From CAZQHK01 sp964593455 (lineage in GTDB: Bacteria; Muiribacteriota; CAYSPT01), in assembly GCA_964593455.1 (NCBI GenBank), contig CAZQHK010000006.1, forward strand, positions 1 to 64,000: a stretch of DNA of 64,000 nt. The letters are read 5' to 3'. Each line of letters begins with the position of its first letter. Positions within the stretch are counted from its first letter, which is position 1. This document shows positions 17,901 through 32,900 of this stretch, one piece after another. The position numbers and the translations under genes were made by a program. The notes under the pieces are model-generated. The model was given only the letters and a program-made list of their open reading frames with translations, was not told where the DNA came from and did not search any database.

Positions 17901-20900
17901 CGTTGACCGATATCAGCGGCTCATTCAGGTTCGACGATATCCCCGAGAGCACGTACAACCTGATCGCCTACTCCATTACCTATGAAACGGGAACTTCTCC
18001 CGGTATCAAGGTCGAGGCCGGAAAGACCACCACCGACTCCAAGACCATGTTTAAGCTGGACCGTAAGTCGGGGAGTATTGCCGGACAGGTAGTGGACGCC
18101 GACTCTCTGGTCGGTATCGACAAGGCCTCGGTGGTGGTCGTGGGCACGGCGCTGACCACCAAGACCACCGAGGACGGCTTGTTCACCTTCGAGATGGTTC
18201 CCATCGGCGTGAGCTACACGCTCAAGGCGGCCAAGGTGGGATACGGTGTCAACCAGGTGCCTCAAATAAAGGTCAAGGCTAGTAAAACAACGTCGCAGGA
18301 CATCGAGCTCAACGCCGGTACCGGTTCGCTGGTCGGTGTGGCCAAGGATGGGGAAAACTCTCAGGGACTGTCGGGTGTGTCGGTGGAAGTCGTGGGTACC
18401 GATTACCGGTCGTTCACCCTGGCAAACGGTTCTTACACCATGTCCAATTTGACAATCGGGACGTACCAGTTGATCGCCTACTCTATCTCGTACGAAGTAG
18501 CCAGCGTCACGGGGGTCGAAGTCAAAGCGGGTGAGATTACTTCCGTGGATGATTTCGAGCTTACCCCAAAAATTGGTACTATCTCCGGACAGGTTACCGA
18601 CGGCGAAACGGGTGCCGGCTTGAAAGGCGTGTTGGTCAGGGTCAGCGATTCCACCAAAAGCGTGGCCACCGCCGATGACGGCAGTTTCAGTATCGAAGGT
18701 ATCAGGGTGGCGTCGGGATACACGGTTACCTTTACCAAATCAGGATACCAGAAAGCCGAAAAGACCGGTGTCAACGTGTTTCCGGGTAAAACCGCNNNNN
18801 NNNNNNNNNNNNNNNNNNNNNNNNNNNNNNNNNNNNNNNNNNNNNNNNNNNNNNNNNNNNNNNNNNNNNNNNNNNNNNNNNNNNNNNNNNNNNNNATTGA
18901 CGGATCTACCGGCATCGGAATCTCGGAAGCCACTATCCGGGTATCGGGTACGACCCTGGAAGTCATCTCCACCGAATACGGCAACTACAATATCGGTAAT
19001 GTTCCCCAGGGAGAGGGAATGACCGTGGAGGTCTTTGCTTCCGGTTACGAGCGGATCAGTCAGGGTGATGTTCAGGTACTGGCCAACCAGACTTCTATCG
19101 TCGATTTCAACTTGACTTCGAAGACCGGTTCCGTGGCCGGTCAAATCTATGACCAGTCTACCGGCCGGGTGGTTTCAAACTCCATTGTCAGGGTGTATCG
19201 TACATCGAAACAGACCCGGTCCGGCGCTGACGGCAGTTACATCATATCCGGTATTCCCACCAGCGTCAGTGGGACTACGGTGGAAGCCTCCGCCGCCGGG
19301 TACGCTACCGAGCAGGTGGGTGGTGTGCCGATTACCGCTGGTATGACCACCACCGTAGACGTCGGGTTGGCGCCTACTACGGGGGCGGTATCCGGTCTGG
19401 TTTACAACGAAACCACCGGTGACGGGCTGGCCGGCGCCACCGTGCGGTTGAAAGGGACCTCTCTGTCTACCTTAACCGACACCACGGGCACATATACCAT
19501 GATCGAGGTCCCGCTTTTCCTGGACGGAACGACCATCGAAGCGGTGGCCGTAGGATTCCAGCGTGGCGAGACCGGTGGGGTTATCACCAAAGCCGGCGAA
19601 ACAGTCACGGCGGATGTAAGCCTGCAACCCACCGCCGGCCAGGTATCCGGCCAGGTGGTGGAGAAAGGGACCAACATCCCGATCAAAGATGCGCTGGTCA
19701 AGCTTTCAGGCGCGCCCAAGGTCCAGGCCAAGACCGTTGCCGACGGTACTTTCACTCTGGCTGATGTCCCTACCGCCGCTTCCGGCAGCACCCTGGAAGT
19801 GACGGCCGTGGGTTACGGCCGGGCCACCGTCGGTAGCATGCTTGTGTTTCCCGGTCGGACCACTACGGTCAATATCGTCATGGAACAGGCTAACGGCATA
19901 TTGGCCGGACGGCTTGATGACGCGAACACCGGTATGGGCATAGAAGATGCTGAAGTCCGTATCAAAGGCACTTCTCTTTCCAAAGCTACCGACAAGGATG
20001 GTAATTACACCATTACCGGCGTTCCGGTGCTGGAAGCCGGCACGGTGGATTTCGTGGCCATGGGATATACCACCCTATCTGTTGGCAGTGTAACTATCAA
20101 CTCCGGTGAGACCACGTATCTTGACGTCTCGCTGGACCCGGCCACCGGAACCATTACCGGCCAGGTGAGAAACGCTTTCACGTCCGATATTCTGACGGGG
20201 GCGCAGCTCAGGATACTGGGCTCAAAGTTGACTACCAGCACAGATACCTCCGGGTACTATACGTTCGACAGTGTGCCCACCGCCCTGGACGGCATGACGC
20301 TCGAAATATCAGCTGTCGGGTTCGATACCTTCCAGTATGAAGATACCAGTGTTCGGTCCGGTGAGAGCATCACCATCAACGCCGATCTCGTGCCTTCTAC
20401 CGGCAGCTTGGTTGGACGGATCACCGACGAAGCCGAAGGCAAGGTGATCGAAGGAGCCACCGTCAGGTTGATCGGGACTGCGTACACTGTTACTTCCGAC
20501 GTTGAAGGTCAGTACAAGGTAGAAAATATCCCCACCATCCATAGCGGTAAGACGCTCGAGGTCTCGGCCCGTGGGTTCGCTCTCGAGCGGATATCAAACG
20601 TGGATATTGTTCCCGGAACCATCTCCAGCCTGGATGTGGAACTCTCTTCCCGGGTCGGTAGCGTGGCCGGTGAAATCATCGAGACTATCTCCGGCCAGCC
20701 TATCACTAACGCCACCATCCGTATCGTCGGCACGCATTTCGAGCAGACCACCGACCGCAACGGACAGTACAAGGTGATAGATGTGCTCGCCGCCGAGGGG
20801 TATACTCTGGAAGTAGTCGCGTCGGGTTATGGTATCAGCTACCTGGGCGACGTTGATGTCCCGGCGGGAGGCGTGGTTACCGCTAATGTATCGCTCAGCC

Positions 20901-23900
20901 CGAGTATCGGCACCCTGGCCGGGCAAATCAGGGATTCAGTGACCACCGAAGCAGTAAAAGGCGCCCAGATAAGGCTCCTGGGGTCGCGGTTCTCCACCGT
21001 TACCAGCGCCGAAGGGTACTATCTCTTTGAAAATCTGCCCGGTTCATTGAGCGGGAACACTCTCGAAGTCTCCATGTCCAACTACAGCGCGTACTATGCC
21101 GAAAATGTGAGGATTGCTCCCGGTGAGATAACTTCGCTCGACATCTTCATCGATCCTTCCACCGGTAGTTTGGCCGGCCGTATTACCAGTGAGACCGAAG
21201 GCACGGCTATCGAGGAAGCTACCGTCAGGCTTATCGGCACTGCGTATACGGTTGTTAGTGATTCTTCCGGCGAGTATTTTATAGAAGATATACCTACTAT
21301 TCATAGCGGAAAAACCCTTGAAGTGTCCGCCCAGGGGTACGCGCTTAAACAAGTGGCCAGTGTCGACATCCTGGCCGGCACCGTCAGTTCTCTCGATATC
21401 GAGCTTTCCTCCCGGGTGGGTATTATTGCCGGCGAGGTCACGGAGACCATCTCCGGCCAGCTTATCAAGGACGCGACGGTCCGCATAGTCGGGACTCACT
21501 TCGAGATGGTCACCTCCGCTACCGGGCAGTATAAGGTGGAGGATGTTCCCGCGGCTGACGGATACACCCTGGAAATCGTTGCTTCCGGGTATGATATCGG
21601 TTATGTGGGCGGCGTGGATGTCCCGGCGGGCGGGGTGGTCACTGCCAATGTGGCTCTCGCGCCCAGTATTGGCACCCTGGCCGGGCAGGTCAGGGATTCC
21701 GTGACCGATGAAGCGGTGAAAAACGCTCAGGTGCGGCTCCTGGGATCACGGTTCTCTTCCGAAACCGATAGTGAAGGGTACTATCTCTTTGAAAATATCC
21801 CCGGATCGTTAAGCGGCAACACGCTTGAAATCTCCATGTCCAACTACAGTACGTACTATGCCGCCAACGTGAGGATCGCTCCCGGTGAGATATCAACACT
21901 CGACATCTTCATTGATCCTTCCACCGGTAGCCTGGCCGGCCGTATCACCAGTGAGTCCGAAGGTACGGCTATCGAGAAAGCTTCCGTCAGGCTTATCGGC
22001 ACTGCGTATATGGTTGTCAGTGATGCTTCCGGCGAATACCTTATAAATAATATACCTATCATTCATAGCGGAAAAACCATTGAAGTGTCCGCCCAGGGGT
22101 ATGCGCTCAGGCAAGTGGCCGGTGTCGACATCGTGGCCGGAACCATCAGCGCTCTCGATATCGAGCTTTCCTCCCGGGTGGGTATTATCGCCGGCGAGGT
22201 CACGGAGACCATCTCCGGCCAACTTATCAAGGACGCGACGGTCCGCATAGTCGGGACTCACTTCGAGATAGTCACCTCCTCTACCGGGCAGTATAAGATG
22301 GAGGATGTTCCCACCGCCGACGGTTACACCCTGGAAATCGTTGCTTCCGGGTACGATATCGGTTATGTGGGCAGCGTGGATGTCCCGGCGGGCGGGGTAG
22401 TCACTGCCAATGTGGCTCTCGCTCCCAGCATCGGCACTCTGGCCGGGCAGGTCAAGGATTCCATCACCGACGAGCCCCTGAAAGACGTTCAGGTGCGGCT
22501 CCTGGGATCACGGTTCTCTTCCGAAACCGATAATGATGGGTACTATACTTTTGAAGATATTCCCGGGAATTTAAGCGGCAACACGCTTGAATTCTCCCTG
22601 ACCAGTTACAGCACGTACTATGCCGAGAATGTAGCGATCGAGCCCGGCGAGATAAGTACTCTCAATATAACTCTCGATTCCACCAGCAGCGGCGTGGCCG
22701 GGCGGATCATCGACGAAGCTACGGAAATCGGGGTCGGAGGCGCCACCGTTAGAATCCTGGGGACCTCTTTCCAAACCACCAGCAGCACTGTGAGCCAGGC
22801 CCTCGGCGCCTTTGAAATCACCGGTGTTCCGGTTATCCACAACGGCAAGACCGTGGAGGTAATCGTTAGCGGGTACGCGACCAAACTGGTCGGGAACCTG
22901 GAACTTACCGCCGGTACGACTTCTACCCTGGATATCTACATCTCGCGTACCATGGGCACCATTACCGGCCAGGTCAGAAATTCCGTCAGCGGCAAGGCCA
23001 TAGCTAACGTTACCGTCAGGATGATGGGAACCGTGTTTGAGGACCAGTCCAGCTCAGACGGCCTGTATATCATTGAAAATATCCCGGCAGCCACGGGATA
23101 TACAGTGGAGGCCGTGTCCCTTGGTTTTACTTCCGTGCGCACCGGCGATGTGGAGATCGTAGCCGGTGGAGTGGTGACCGTCAATTTCAGTATCACGGCC
23201 GATGTGGGCGCGGTGGCAGGCCAGGTAATGGATTCGATTTCCGGAACACCCGTGAAGGACGTTATAGTCAAGATCGGCGGCACTGCGCTACCGCAGTTCG
23301 AAGCCCAAACGGACAGCGAGGGTTTCTACGCTATCAACGAAATCCCGCTGGACCTCGACGGACTTACCCTGGAGTTTTTCGACCCCAACTATCAATCCTT
23401 GGATGACGGCGATATAAATATCGCGGCCGGTCAGGTTACCACCGTGGATGCCGTAATGATTCCCAATACGGGCACCATCGCCGGTTACATAACGGACGCC
23501 ATCACGGAGAACGGTATCCAGGGAGTCTCCATCAAGCTTAAGGGCACCCAGTACGGGACCACGTCCGACTACGACGGCAGCTATACTATCGTCGAAGTGC
23601 CGCTTGCATACTCCGGCCGGACATTGGAGGTGCGAATGGACGGCTACTTCATGAAATCGCAAAGCGATATCGACCTGGTTGCCGGGGAGACTACTTTCGC
23701 GGACCTGTTTCTCCAGCGGCGGGTGGGGAATGTGACCGGTACTATCTACAGCGCCACCGACGGATTGGGGCTCAACCAGTCCATCGTACGGGTAGTCGGC
23801 ACCGACCTGGAAGCGCTCACGACTTCCGACGGACGGTACACCATAACCGGCATACCGGTACAAGCCAACGGTGAAACGGTAGAAACCATCTCCGCGCTCC

Positions 23901-26900
23901 TGAGCGCCTACGGCGAGCAGGTCAAGAATGTCACCATCTATGCCGGCTCCACATCGGTTCTCGACTTTGAACTCACCAAACAGACCGGTGGAATCACCGG
24001 TGTTATCACCGATGCCGGCACCGCCGAGGGCGTCACGAACGCCACGGTGTTGATTCTGGGCACCATCGAGAACAGGAGGACGGAAGAGGGCGGTCTGTAC
24101 ACGTTCGAAGAACTCTCCGTCATGACCGGAGCTACCGTCGAGGTCAGGGCTTCCGGGTATCAAACGGCCACGGTGTCAAGTGTGGACGTGTCGGCCGGTT
24201 CCGTGACTACGGTCAATGTATCCCTGCAGCAAAACACGGGTACGGTTGCCGGTCAGATCACCGATGCCACCACCGCCGAAGGTATCTCAGAGGCCACGGT
24301 CCGGGTAGTGGGTACAGCCAGGAGTGCCATCACCGATAATTATGGTATCTATAAGATCGATAAGGTTCCCGTGCTTACCGGAACCACCATTGAGGTCACC
24401 GCTGCCAATTACCAGCGAGATAGCGCGGGCAACATTGACATCTCGCCGGGTGAGACCACTACGGTTAATGTGACACTGGATCCCACTACGGGATCAATTA
24501 CCGGTATCATCACCGATTCCAAATCGACTGCCGGAATAGCCGGATCGACCGTACGGATCGTGGGTAGCGCTCTCAGTATGATTACAGCCGAGGACGGCAC
24601 CTACACCATTGACGGGGTCCCGGTATATCTCGATGGGACCACCATAGAGATTACCAAAAGCGGGTACCGGCAGAATAGAGTAGCCAGTGTATCTATCCTG
24701 CCCGGGCAGACCACTACCGTCAACGTCGAGCTGACCAAGAGTGTCGGCGCCATCGCCGGTGTGGTCACCAACAAGAGTACCGGCGGCGGTCTGGCAGGAT
24801 CGGTGGTACGTATCAGCGGGACCTCGCTTTCCACTACCACCAGCATCGACGGTAGTTACTTGATTGAAGATGTTCCCACGGCTACCGGCACCACTGTGGA
24901 AGCGTTTGCCACCGGTTTCCTCAGTTCGGCTGAAGGCGGAGTCTCCATCCTGCCGGCGGAGACCACCACGGTTGATCTCAAACTGGATCCCACCATAGGA
25001 TCATTGGTGGGTCAGATCACCGATTCCACTACTCAGGGGGGGATCAGTGGCGCCATCGTGCGGGTGACGGGTACCTCCCTGGTGGCTACCACCAGCAACG
25101 ACGGTACGTATGATATCCCGGAGGTACCGATTACCACCGGCACCACCATCGAAGCGTTCAAGATCAACTACGAACTCGGTTTCAAGTCGAGTGTCGTCAT
25201 CGAACCCGGCACCACCACCACCGCCGATATAGAATTGACTCCCAGTGTCGGCGTCATCGTCGGGCAAGTCCTCGACTCGGTTACCAAACAGGGAATTCCC
25301 GGAGCCACGGCCCGGGTCGCCGGGACCATGCTCTCCACCACCACGCTTGAGGACGGCAGCTATACGATTGTCGAAGTCCCAACCAGTGCTTCGGGCTTGA
25401 CCGTAGAGGCGACCGCTCAAGGTTACGAACGCGGCACCACCAGTGGCGTGGTGGTCGATCCCGGATCTACCACCACCTCGGTGGATATCATCCTGTCGCC
25501 CACGTCTGGTGCGGTGGCCGGCCAGATTATCGACCAGTCTACCGGTGACGGTCTGGGCGGCGCCACGGTGCGGGTTGCGGGGACCTTCCTGTCCGCCACC
25601 ACTGCTATTGACGGTAGCTATGTGATCGTCAACGTGGCGGTCACCACCGGCACCACCATCGAAGCGGTGGCTGTCGGGTACGAGACCGAGCAAACCACCG
25701 GCGTTGTGGTCAAGGCCGGCGCCAGCACCACTGTGGATCTATCCCTGGTTCCGAAGAAGGGCTCTATTGCCGGTATCGTTACCGACAGAAGCACAGCCCA
25801 GGGAATCGCCGGCGCTACGGTCCGGGTCGGTGGAACATCACTCCTGGTGGTCACAGCCACCGATGGTACCTACGCCATTTCGGCCATCCCGGTCATGACC
25901 GGGACTACCATAGAAGCCTTTGCGTCCGGTTACTCACCGGGTGACGTGGAAAGCGTGACTATCAAAGCCGGTGAATCTACCACCGTCAACATCTCTCTCG
26001 AACTGACTACCGGCAGTCTGGCCGGTGTGGTGCGCGACCTGAAGACCGCCCGCGGAATACCAAGCGCCATCGTTCGGGTGCTGGGGACGGCCCTTTCCAC
26101 GCTCACCAACGATGACGGGACCTACCTCATCGAGAGTGTGCCGGTCATTACCGGCACCACCGTGGAGGCGGTGGCCAACGGATATATCCTGGGGCAGGCG
26201 TCCGATATAACTGTTCTTTCCGGTACCACCGCCACCGCCGATATCGACCTCAGTCCGAATGTCGGTATCGTCACCGGTCAGATCACCGATGCCAGCACTT
26301 CCGCCGGTATAGCTTTGGCCACGGTGCGGGTGGCCGGTACGGCCCTTTCCGCCCGGACGGAAACAGACGGCAGCTATACCATCGAGGAAGTGCCGGTGTT
26401 GACCGGAACCACGGTGGAAGTATTCGCGTCCAATTACCAGAGAGGCGAAGAAACGAATATCTCTATCGTCGCCGGCGAGGCCATCCTGGTCAATATTGCG
26501 CTCCAGCCGACTTCCGCTTCCATATCCGGTGTAATCGCCGATGAGAAGACAGGAACTGGCTTGAGCGGCGCCACTATCCGCGTGTCGGGAACATCGCTTT
26601 CTGCCGTTTCCGCCGCCGACGGCAGCTACACTATCGCCTCGGTACCGGTCAGTATTTCCGGCACCACGGTGGAGGCGTTCAAGGCCGGGTACGACAATAA
26701 TTCGCAGTCTGACGTGGAACTCAATCCCGGTGGAACAACGACCGTTGACCTCGACCTGCTGCCGAGTACTTCCAATATCAGCGGCGTGGTGACCAACAAG
26801 GCTACCGGTTCGGCCTTATCCGGCGCCACCGTGCGGGTAGCGGGAACGTCACTCTTCGCTATCACCGGCGGCGATGGCAGCTATTCGATTGTCAGCGTAC

Positions 26901-29900
26901 CGGTTTCCGTTTCCGGTACCACGGTTGAAGCCAATGCCACCGGCTATGTATCCAATTACGAGGCCAGCGTTGCTCTGGTTGCCGGCGAGACCACCAGTGT
27001 GGATATCGAGCTCTTGCCGCGTGTCGGTTATCTGACCGGTCAGATCGTCGACTCCACGACCCAGGGTGGTGTCAGCGGAGCGGTTGTACGGGTGGTCGGA
27101 ACGCTGCTCTCCACCGTGACCGCCGGTGATGGTACCTATTCCATGGAGGATGTACCGGTTATGACCGGGGGGACAGTGGAAGCCTTCATCGTCGGCTACA
27201 CCAAAGGTGTCACCGGCAGCGTCGATGTCGAACCGGGAACCGCCACCACGGTCGATATCGAGATATCGCCGAACATCGGGACCATCGTCGGCCAGGTGAC
27301 GGACGCTTCGACTTTCCTGGCTGTCAGCGGCGCCACCATTCGAGTGGCCGGTTCGGCTCTCTCCGCCCGGTCCGATGTTGATGGTATCTTCCTGATCGGC
27401 AGCGTTCCCACCGGGACCGGTATTACCGTGGAAGCTTACGCTCCCGGATTCGTGACCGACCGGGAAGGCGACGTGACAGTGGCCCAGGGTGCCGTTACCA
27501 CCGTGGACATGAGCCTGTTCCCGAGCATGGGTGTGCTGGCCGGCCAGATCACGGACAGCAGCACGGGTGCAGGAATATCCAACGCCACGGTCCGTGTATC
27601 GGGCACTTCGCTCTTCGCCAATACTGCTGGGGACGGTACTTACAGTATCTCCAACGTACCGGCCCGGACGGGAATAACGGTGGAAGTGTCCAGCGTCGGG
27701 TACCAGTACGGCAATGAAGGCGGATTGGAGGTCAAGTATGGTGAAACCACCATCGTTGATCTCAATCTGACTCCCAACACCGGCAGCATCGTTGGTATTA
27801 TCACGAATACCAGCACCGGATCAGGACTCAGCGGGGCCACCATCAGGATCTCCGGCACCTCATTGTCCACGGCTTCTTCAGCTACCGGTGAATACGAGTT
27901 TGAATCGGTGCCTATCGGCGCCAGCGGGTCCACGGTTGAAGCCTACGCTACTGGTTTCACCATGGCCAACGAGGGCAGTGTGGACGTGGTCGCCGGGCAG
28001 GTCACCATGGTCAATCTGAGCCTCTACCCGAACACCGGCAGTATGTCCGGTATCGTGTTTAACCAGGCTACCGGATCGGGTTTGAGCGGCGCTACGGTAC
28101 GAATTCTGGGAACCTCTATCTCCCAGGTGACAGCCGGTGACGGCAGTTTCACTATCGTTTCCATTCCCACCACCACCGGCTCCACTGTCGAAGCCTACAT
28201 GACCGGTTTCACCAGTGTGCCGCAGGGAGGCGTGGAGGTCAAACCGGGTGAAACCACCAGTGTCGATCTCGAACTTATCCCGAAGACCGGCACCCTCGTT
28301 GGGCTCGTGCTTGACGAGACTACCGCGGAAGGTATTTCCGGCGCCGCGGTCCGGGTCATGGGAACATCGCTTTCCGCACTCACCGAGAATGACGGTAGTT
28401 ACATCATCGCGGATGTACCGGTTTCAACCGGTTCTACCGTTGAGGCTTTCTCTTCCGGGTTCCGGAGCTCGAGTTCGGGTGGCGTTGTTATCAGTCCGGG
28501 CCAAACAACGTCGGTTGACCTGGACCTGACGCCTACCACTGGTATCGTGGCCGGGCAGGTGCTCAATAGGGCTACCGGTACGGGGCTTTCAGGCGCCAGC
28601 GTCAAGGTAGTGGGCACGGCCCTCCAGGTGAGCGCCGCCAGTGACGGCAGCTTCAGCATTGAAGGTGTTCCAACCACCACCGGCACCACGGTTGAGGCTT
28701 TCGCTTCCGGATTCGTATCCGGTTCGAGCGGCGGTGTCGTGGTCAACCCGGGTGAGGCCACCACGGTGACCGTTTACCTCTCACCGAACACCGGTGTCAT
28801 TGCCGGTATGGTTACCAACAGCAAGACCTTCCAGGGGATATCCGGGGCCACGGTACGGATTGCCGGTACCCAACGGCAGGGTCTCACCGATTCCGGCGGT
28901 ATGTTTTCCATCACCGATGTACCGGTGACTACCGCCGCCACCACGGTGGAGGTCTTCTTCTCGGGCTTCACCTCGTCCAAAGAAGGTGATGTGCTGGTCA
29001 GGGCCGGAGAGACGATCACCGTCGATGTCGAGCTCACGCCGAATGTCGGCAGTATCGCCGGTGTGGTCAGGAAGTACGGGACCTCCACGCCGATATCCGG
29101 GGCCACGGTACGGGTCATCGGTACGGCGCTGGCTGAAGCCACCGACGGCAACGGTGATTTCAACATTGAAAATATACCCGTCATGGGGACGACCCTCGAG
29201 GTTTCCGCCCGCGGGTACCAGCTCAAGAACGATATTTTGGTGACCATCAGCTCCGGCGAGGTGACCTCGGTCAATATCGATCTCGAACTCGGTACCGGCA
29301 ACATTGCCGGCGTGGTCACCGATTCCACTACCGCCCAGGGTCTCAGCGGGGCTACCGTCCGGGTGTCGGGCACCGATTTATCAACCGCCACCGGCGGCGA
29401 CGGCAGCTATTCCATCGCCGATGTACCGCTGGTGACTTCGGTAACGGTAGAAGCCTTCTTCGTCGGGTATGAAAACATAAGTGGTGAAGGGAATACACTG
29501 GTGGCGGTGGAATCGGGTTCGACCGTCACCGCCGATCTGGAGCTCAGTCCGCTTACCGGTGGTATCGTCGGTGTCGTTACCGATTTCTCCACCGGCCGCG
29601 GTATATCCGGAGCCAATGTGCGGGTTGTGGGGACCTCTTTAGTGGGTATCGCCGGCAGCAACGGTGCCTACACCGTGAACTCGGTTCCCACCAAGGTGAC
29701 CGGTACCACTCTGGAGTTTTTCGCACCTGACTATCAGAGCGATACGGTCTCCAGCGTGACCATTACCTCGGGCGAGTTCGTAACGGTAAACAAATCGCTC
29801 TATCCCACCACCGGCGCCATCACCGGGCGTATCACCGATTCGAAGACCAGGGCCGGGGTGAGCGGCGCCACCGTCCGTATCGCCGGGACGTCACTGGCCG

Positions 29901-32900
29901 AAGCAACGGACAACGACGGTATGTACACCATAGAAAATATCACGGTTAAAGAAGAGGGCGTCACGGTGGAAGCGTTCAACCGTGGGTACACCTCTACCGC
30001 TGAGAGCTTCGACTTGATCGCCGGGTCCGTGGTGACTGTCGACCTGGCCATTTCGCCCAATGTGGGCAGCATTGCCGGCCAGGTCACCGACGCCACCACC
30101 GCTTCGCCCATCGCCGACGCCAAGGTGCGGGTGGCCGGCACCCAGATTGAAGTGGAGAGTGACTCCGATGGTCTCTATCTGATCACCAATGTGGAGGCCG
30201 GTACGGGTATCACCCTGGAAGCTACCGCGGCCGACTTCAGCCCGGAATCGGTTGGCAGTGTTACCGTCACGGCCGGATCCACGACCACGGCCTCCATCGG
30301 GATGCGGCCGATTACCGGCTCCCTGGTCGGGCAGATCACCGATGCCTCTACCGGCAGCGGCGTGACCAATGCCACGGTGCGGGTGGTTGGCACCGAGAAG
30401 ATCGGCGAGACCGAGGACGCCACCGGACAGTACACGATTACCGGTATCCCGGTCCAGGAAGGTACGACCATCCAGGTCATCACTATCGGGTACTCCACCG
30501 AGACCGATGTAATTGATATCGTGGGCGGTCAGGCCACCGTGCTCGACTTTGCCCTTGCGCCCAAGACCGGGTATATTACCGGTTCCGTGCGTGACAGTGT
30601 AACCAATCAGGGAATCTCCGGCGCCAGGGTCAGTATCACCGGGACCGCGCTGTCGGATTTGACGGACGGGGAAGGTCTCTTTAACATCGCCAATGTGGAG
30701 GTGAAAGGATCGCCGGGTTACACTCTGGCTGCGCGCCACGCCGATTACAATGAGGATTCCATAACCGACGTCACCGTTGATTCCGGTGAGACCACGTCGG
30801 TTACGATCTCCATCGATCCCAGTACAGGCAGCCTGGTCGGGCAGGTGGTCGACTCGGGTACCGGTGCCTCGATCTCCGGCGCCACCGTCCGAATCAGCGG
30901 TACCAGTCTGAGTGATCAGACGGATGGAAACGGGGCTTACGAGCTCGACCGGATACCGTTGACCGGCCAGACCCGGGAGGTCAACCTCACCTTTACGGCG
31001 CCTAATTACACCAGTGTAACAGGCACGACCACCGAGATTACTTTCGGTCAGACGACGCTGCTTGACCAGCCGCTGACGCCGAACTACGGCACGGTGGCCG
31101 GGACGGTTATGGATGCCGGCTCCGGTAGCGGTATTTCCGGGGCCACGGTACGGCTACTCGGCACGCTGTTGAACGATGTCACCGACGGCACCGGTAATTT
31201 CTCCATCACCAATGTTCCCGTCAAGACTGGAATAGAGGCGGAAGCAACCGCCAGCACCTACGGTACCGCTACCGAAGAAGTGACCATGGTGGCCGGTTCG
31301 GTGAGTACCATCGTGCTGACGTTGACCCGGGCCACGGGCACGATCGTCGGTCTCGTGACCGACGAACTTGACGGGCGCGGCATCAGCGGCGCCACCGTGC
31401 GGGTGGTCGGTTCGACCATTATTGAGGAAACCGACGCGAACGGCTTGTACGAGATTGAAAATGTCCTGGCTGACGCCAACGGTGGGGCCAGTGTGGAAGT
31501 GACCGCAACCAATTACGATACGGGCACAGGCCGGGTGGACATCACCCCCGGTTCCACCGCCACCATCGATGTTACTATCGAACCCACTGTGGGACATCTT
31601 ACCGGTCTTGTCATCGATACCGACACCGGTCTGGCCATTTCCGGCGCCAGTGTACGGATAACCGGCACGCAGCACGAAACCAATTCCGACGGCACCGGGC
31701 TGTTCGAGATATCGAACGTGTATGTCGATCTTTCCGTAGGTATCACCCTGGGTGTGACTCTGGAGGTCAGTATGCCCGAGTACGAGTCGCTCGACGAAGG
31801 CGTTGCCGTTACCCGCGGAGTCAAAGCTTACAAACTGCTGGAGATGCAGCACGTGAAGGGAACCATCACCGGTCAGATCACCAACGCTTCCACCGGGGAT
31901 GAAGTTCCCGGAGCCCGGGTGCAGGTACGTGGTACGGGTTCCTCTGAAAACTCAGCAGCGGATGGCTCCTACTTATTAGAGGATGTCCCCGTGGCCGAGG
32001 GCGGGGAAAGCATGATCGTGGACGTTACCGCCACCGGTTATCTCCCCGGTGAAGGGCAGGGCACGCTGGTCAGGGGCGGCACGGTATCCATCGACGTGCC
32101 ACTCACTCCCAACATCGGAAGTGTGGCCGGCCTGGTAACCGACTTCTACAGCGGCACGGCACTCGAAGGTGCTATCGTCAGGGTGCGCGGGACATCACGG
32201 GACGACACCACCGGTATCGATGGGAGCTACCTTATACCCTCCATCCTGGTGGAAACCGGCGGTACCCGCGAGGTAACGCTGGAGTTCGTGCTGGCCGACT
32301 ATCAAACCACCACCGAAGTGGTGGAGATCTCCGGCGGCAGCACGGTGAGCCTGGACGGCAAGATCAAGCCGCTCACCGGTTTGGTGACCGGGTTTATTAC
32401 CGATAGTACCACCGGCGAGGTTATCTCTGCCGCCACTGTTCGCCTGCTCAAGGGCGGTGGGTTGACTGACACCACCGGTGACGACGGGGCGTTCGAGTTT
32501 GCAAATATCAGCACATCCCTCTTTGCCGGCGCCAGCGTCGAGGTCGTGAAAGAAAAATTCTTCACCAACACCGAGAGCACTATCCCGGCTACCTTCGGTT
32601 CCGGCGGGATACTTACCGTTAACATGTCTATCGAGTTGACGCCGAGCATAGCGAAGATAGAGGGTACCGTCACGGACCAGAAGAGCGGTCAGCCGATCTC
32701 CGGAGCCCTGGTGTTGATAAAGGATACCGGCAAGAGCGCCACCACGGATGATACCGGCGCTTATGAGATAACAAGTATTTCCGTGGGGGTTGTAAGTGGT
32801 GTGACCCGGAATCTGGTGGTTTCGAAAATAGGGTTCACGTCTGTCACCAGCAGCGATATCCAGTTTGATCCGGGGGTAACGGTCAGCCATGACCTGGAGC

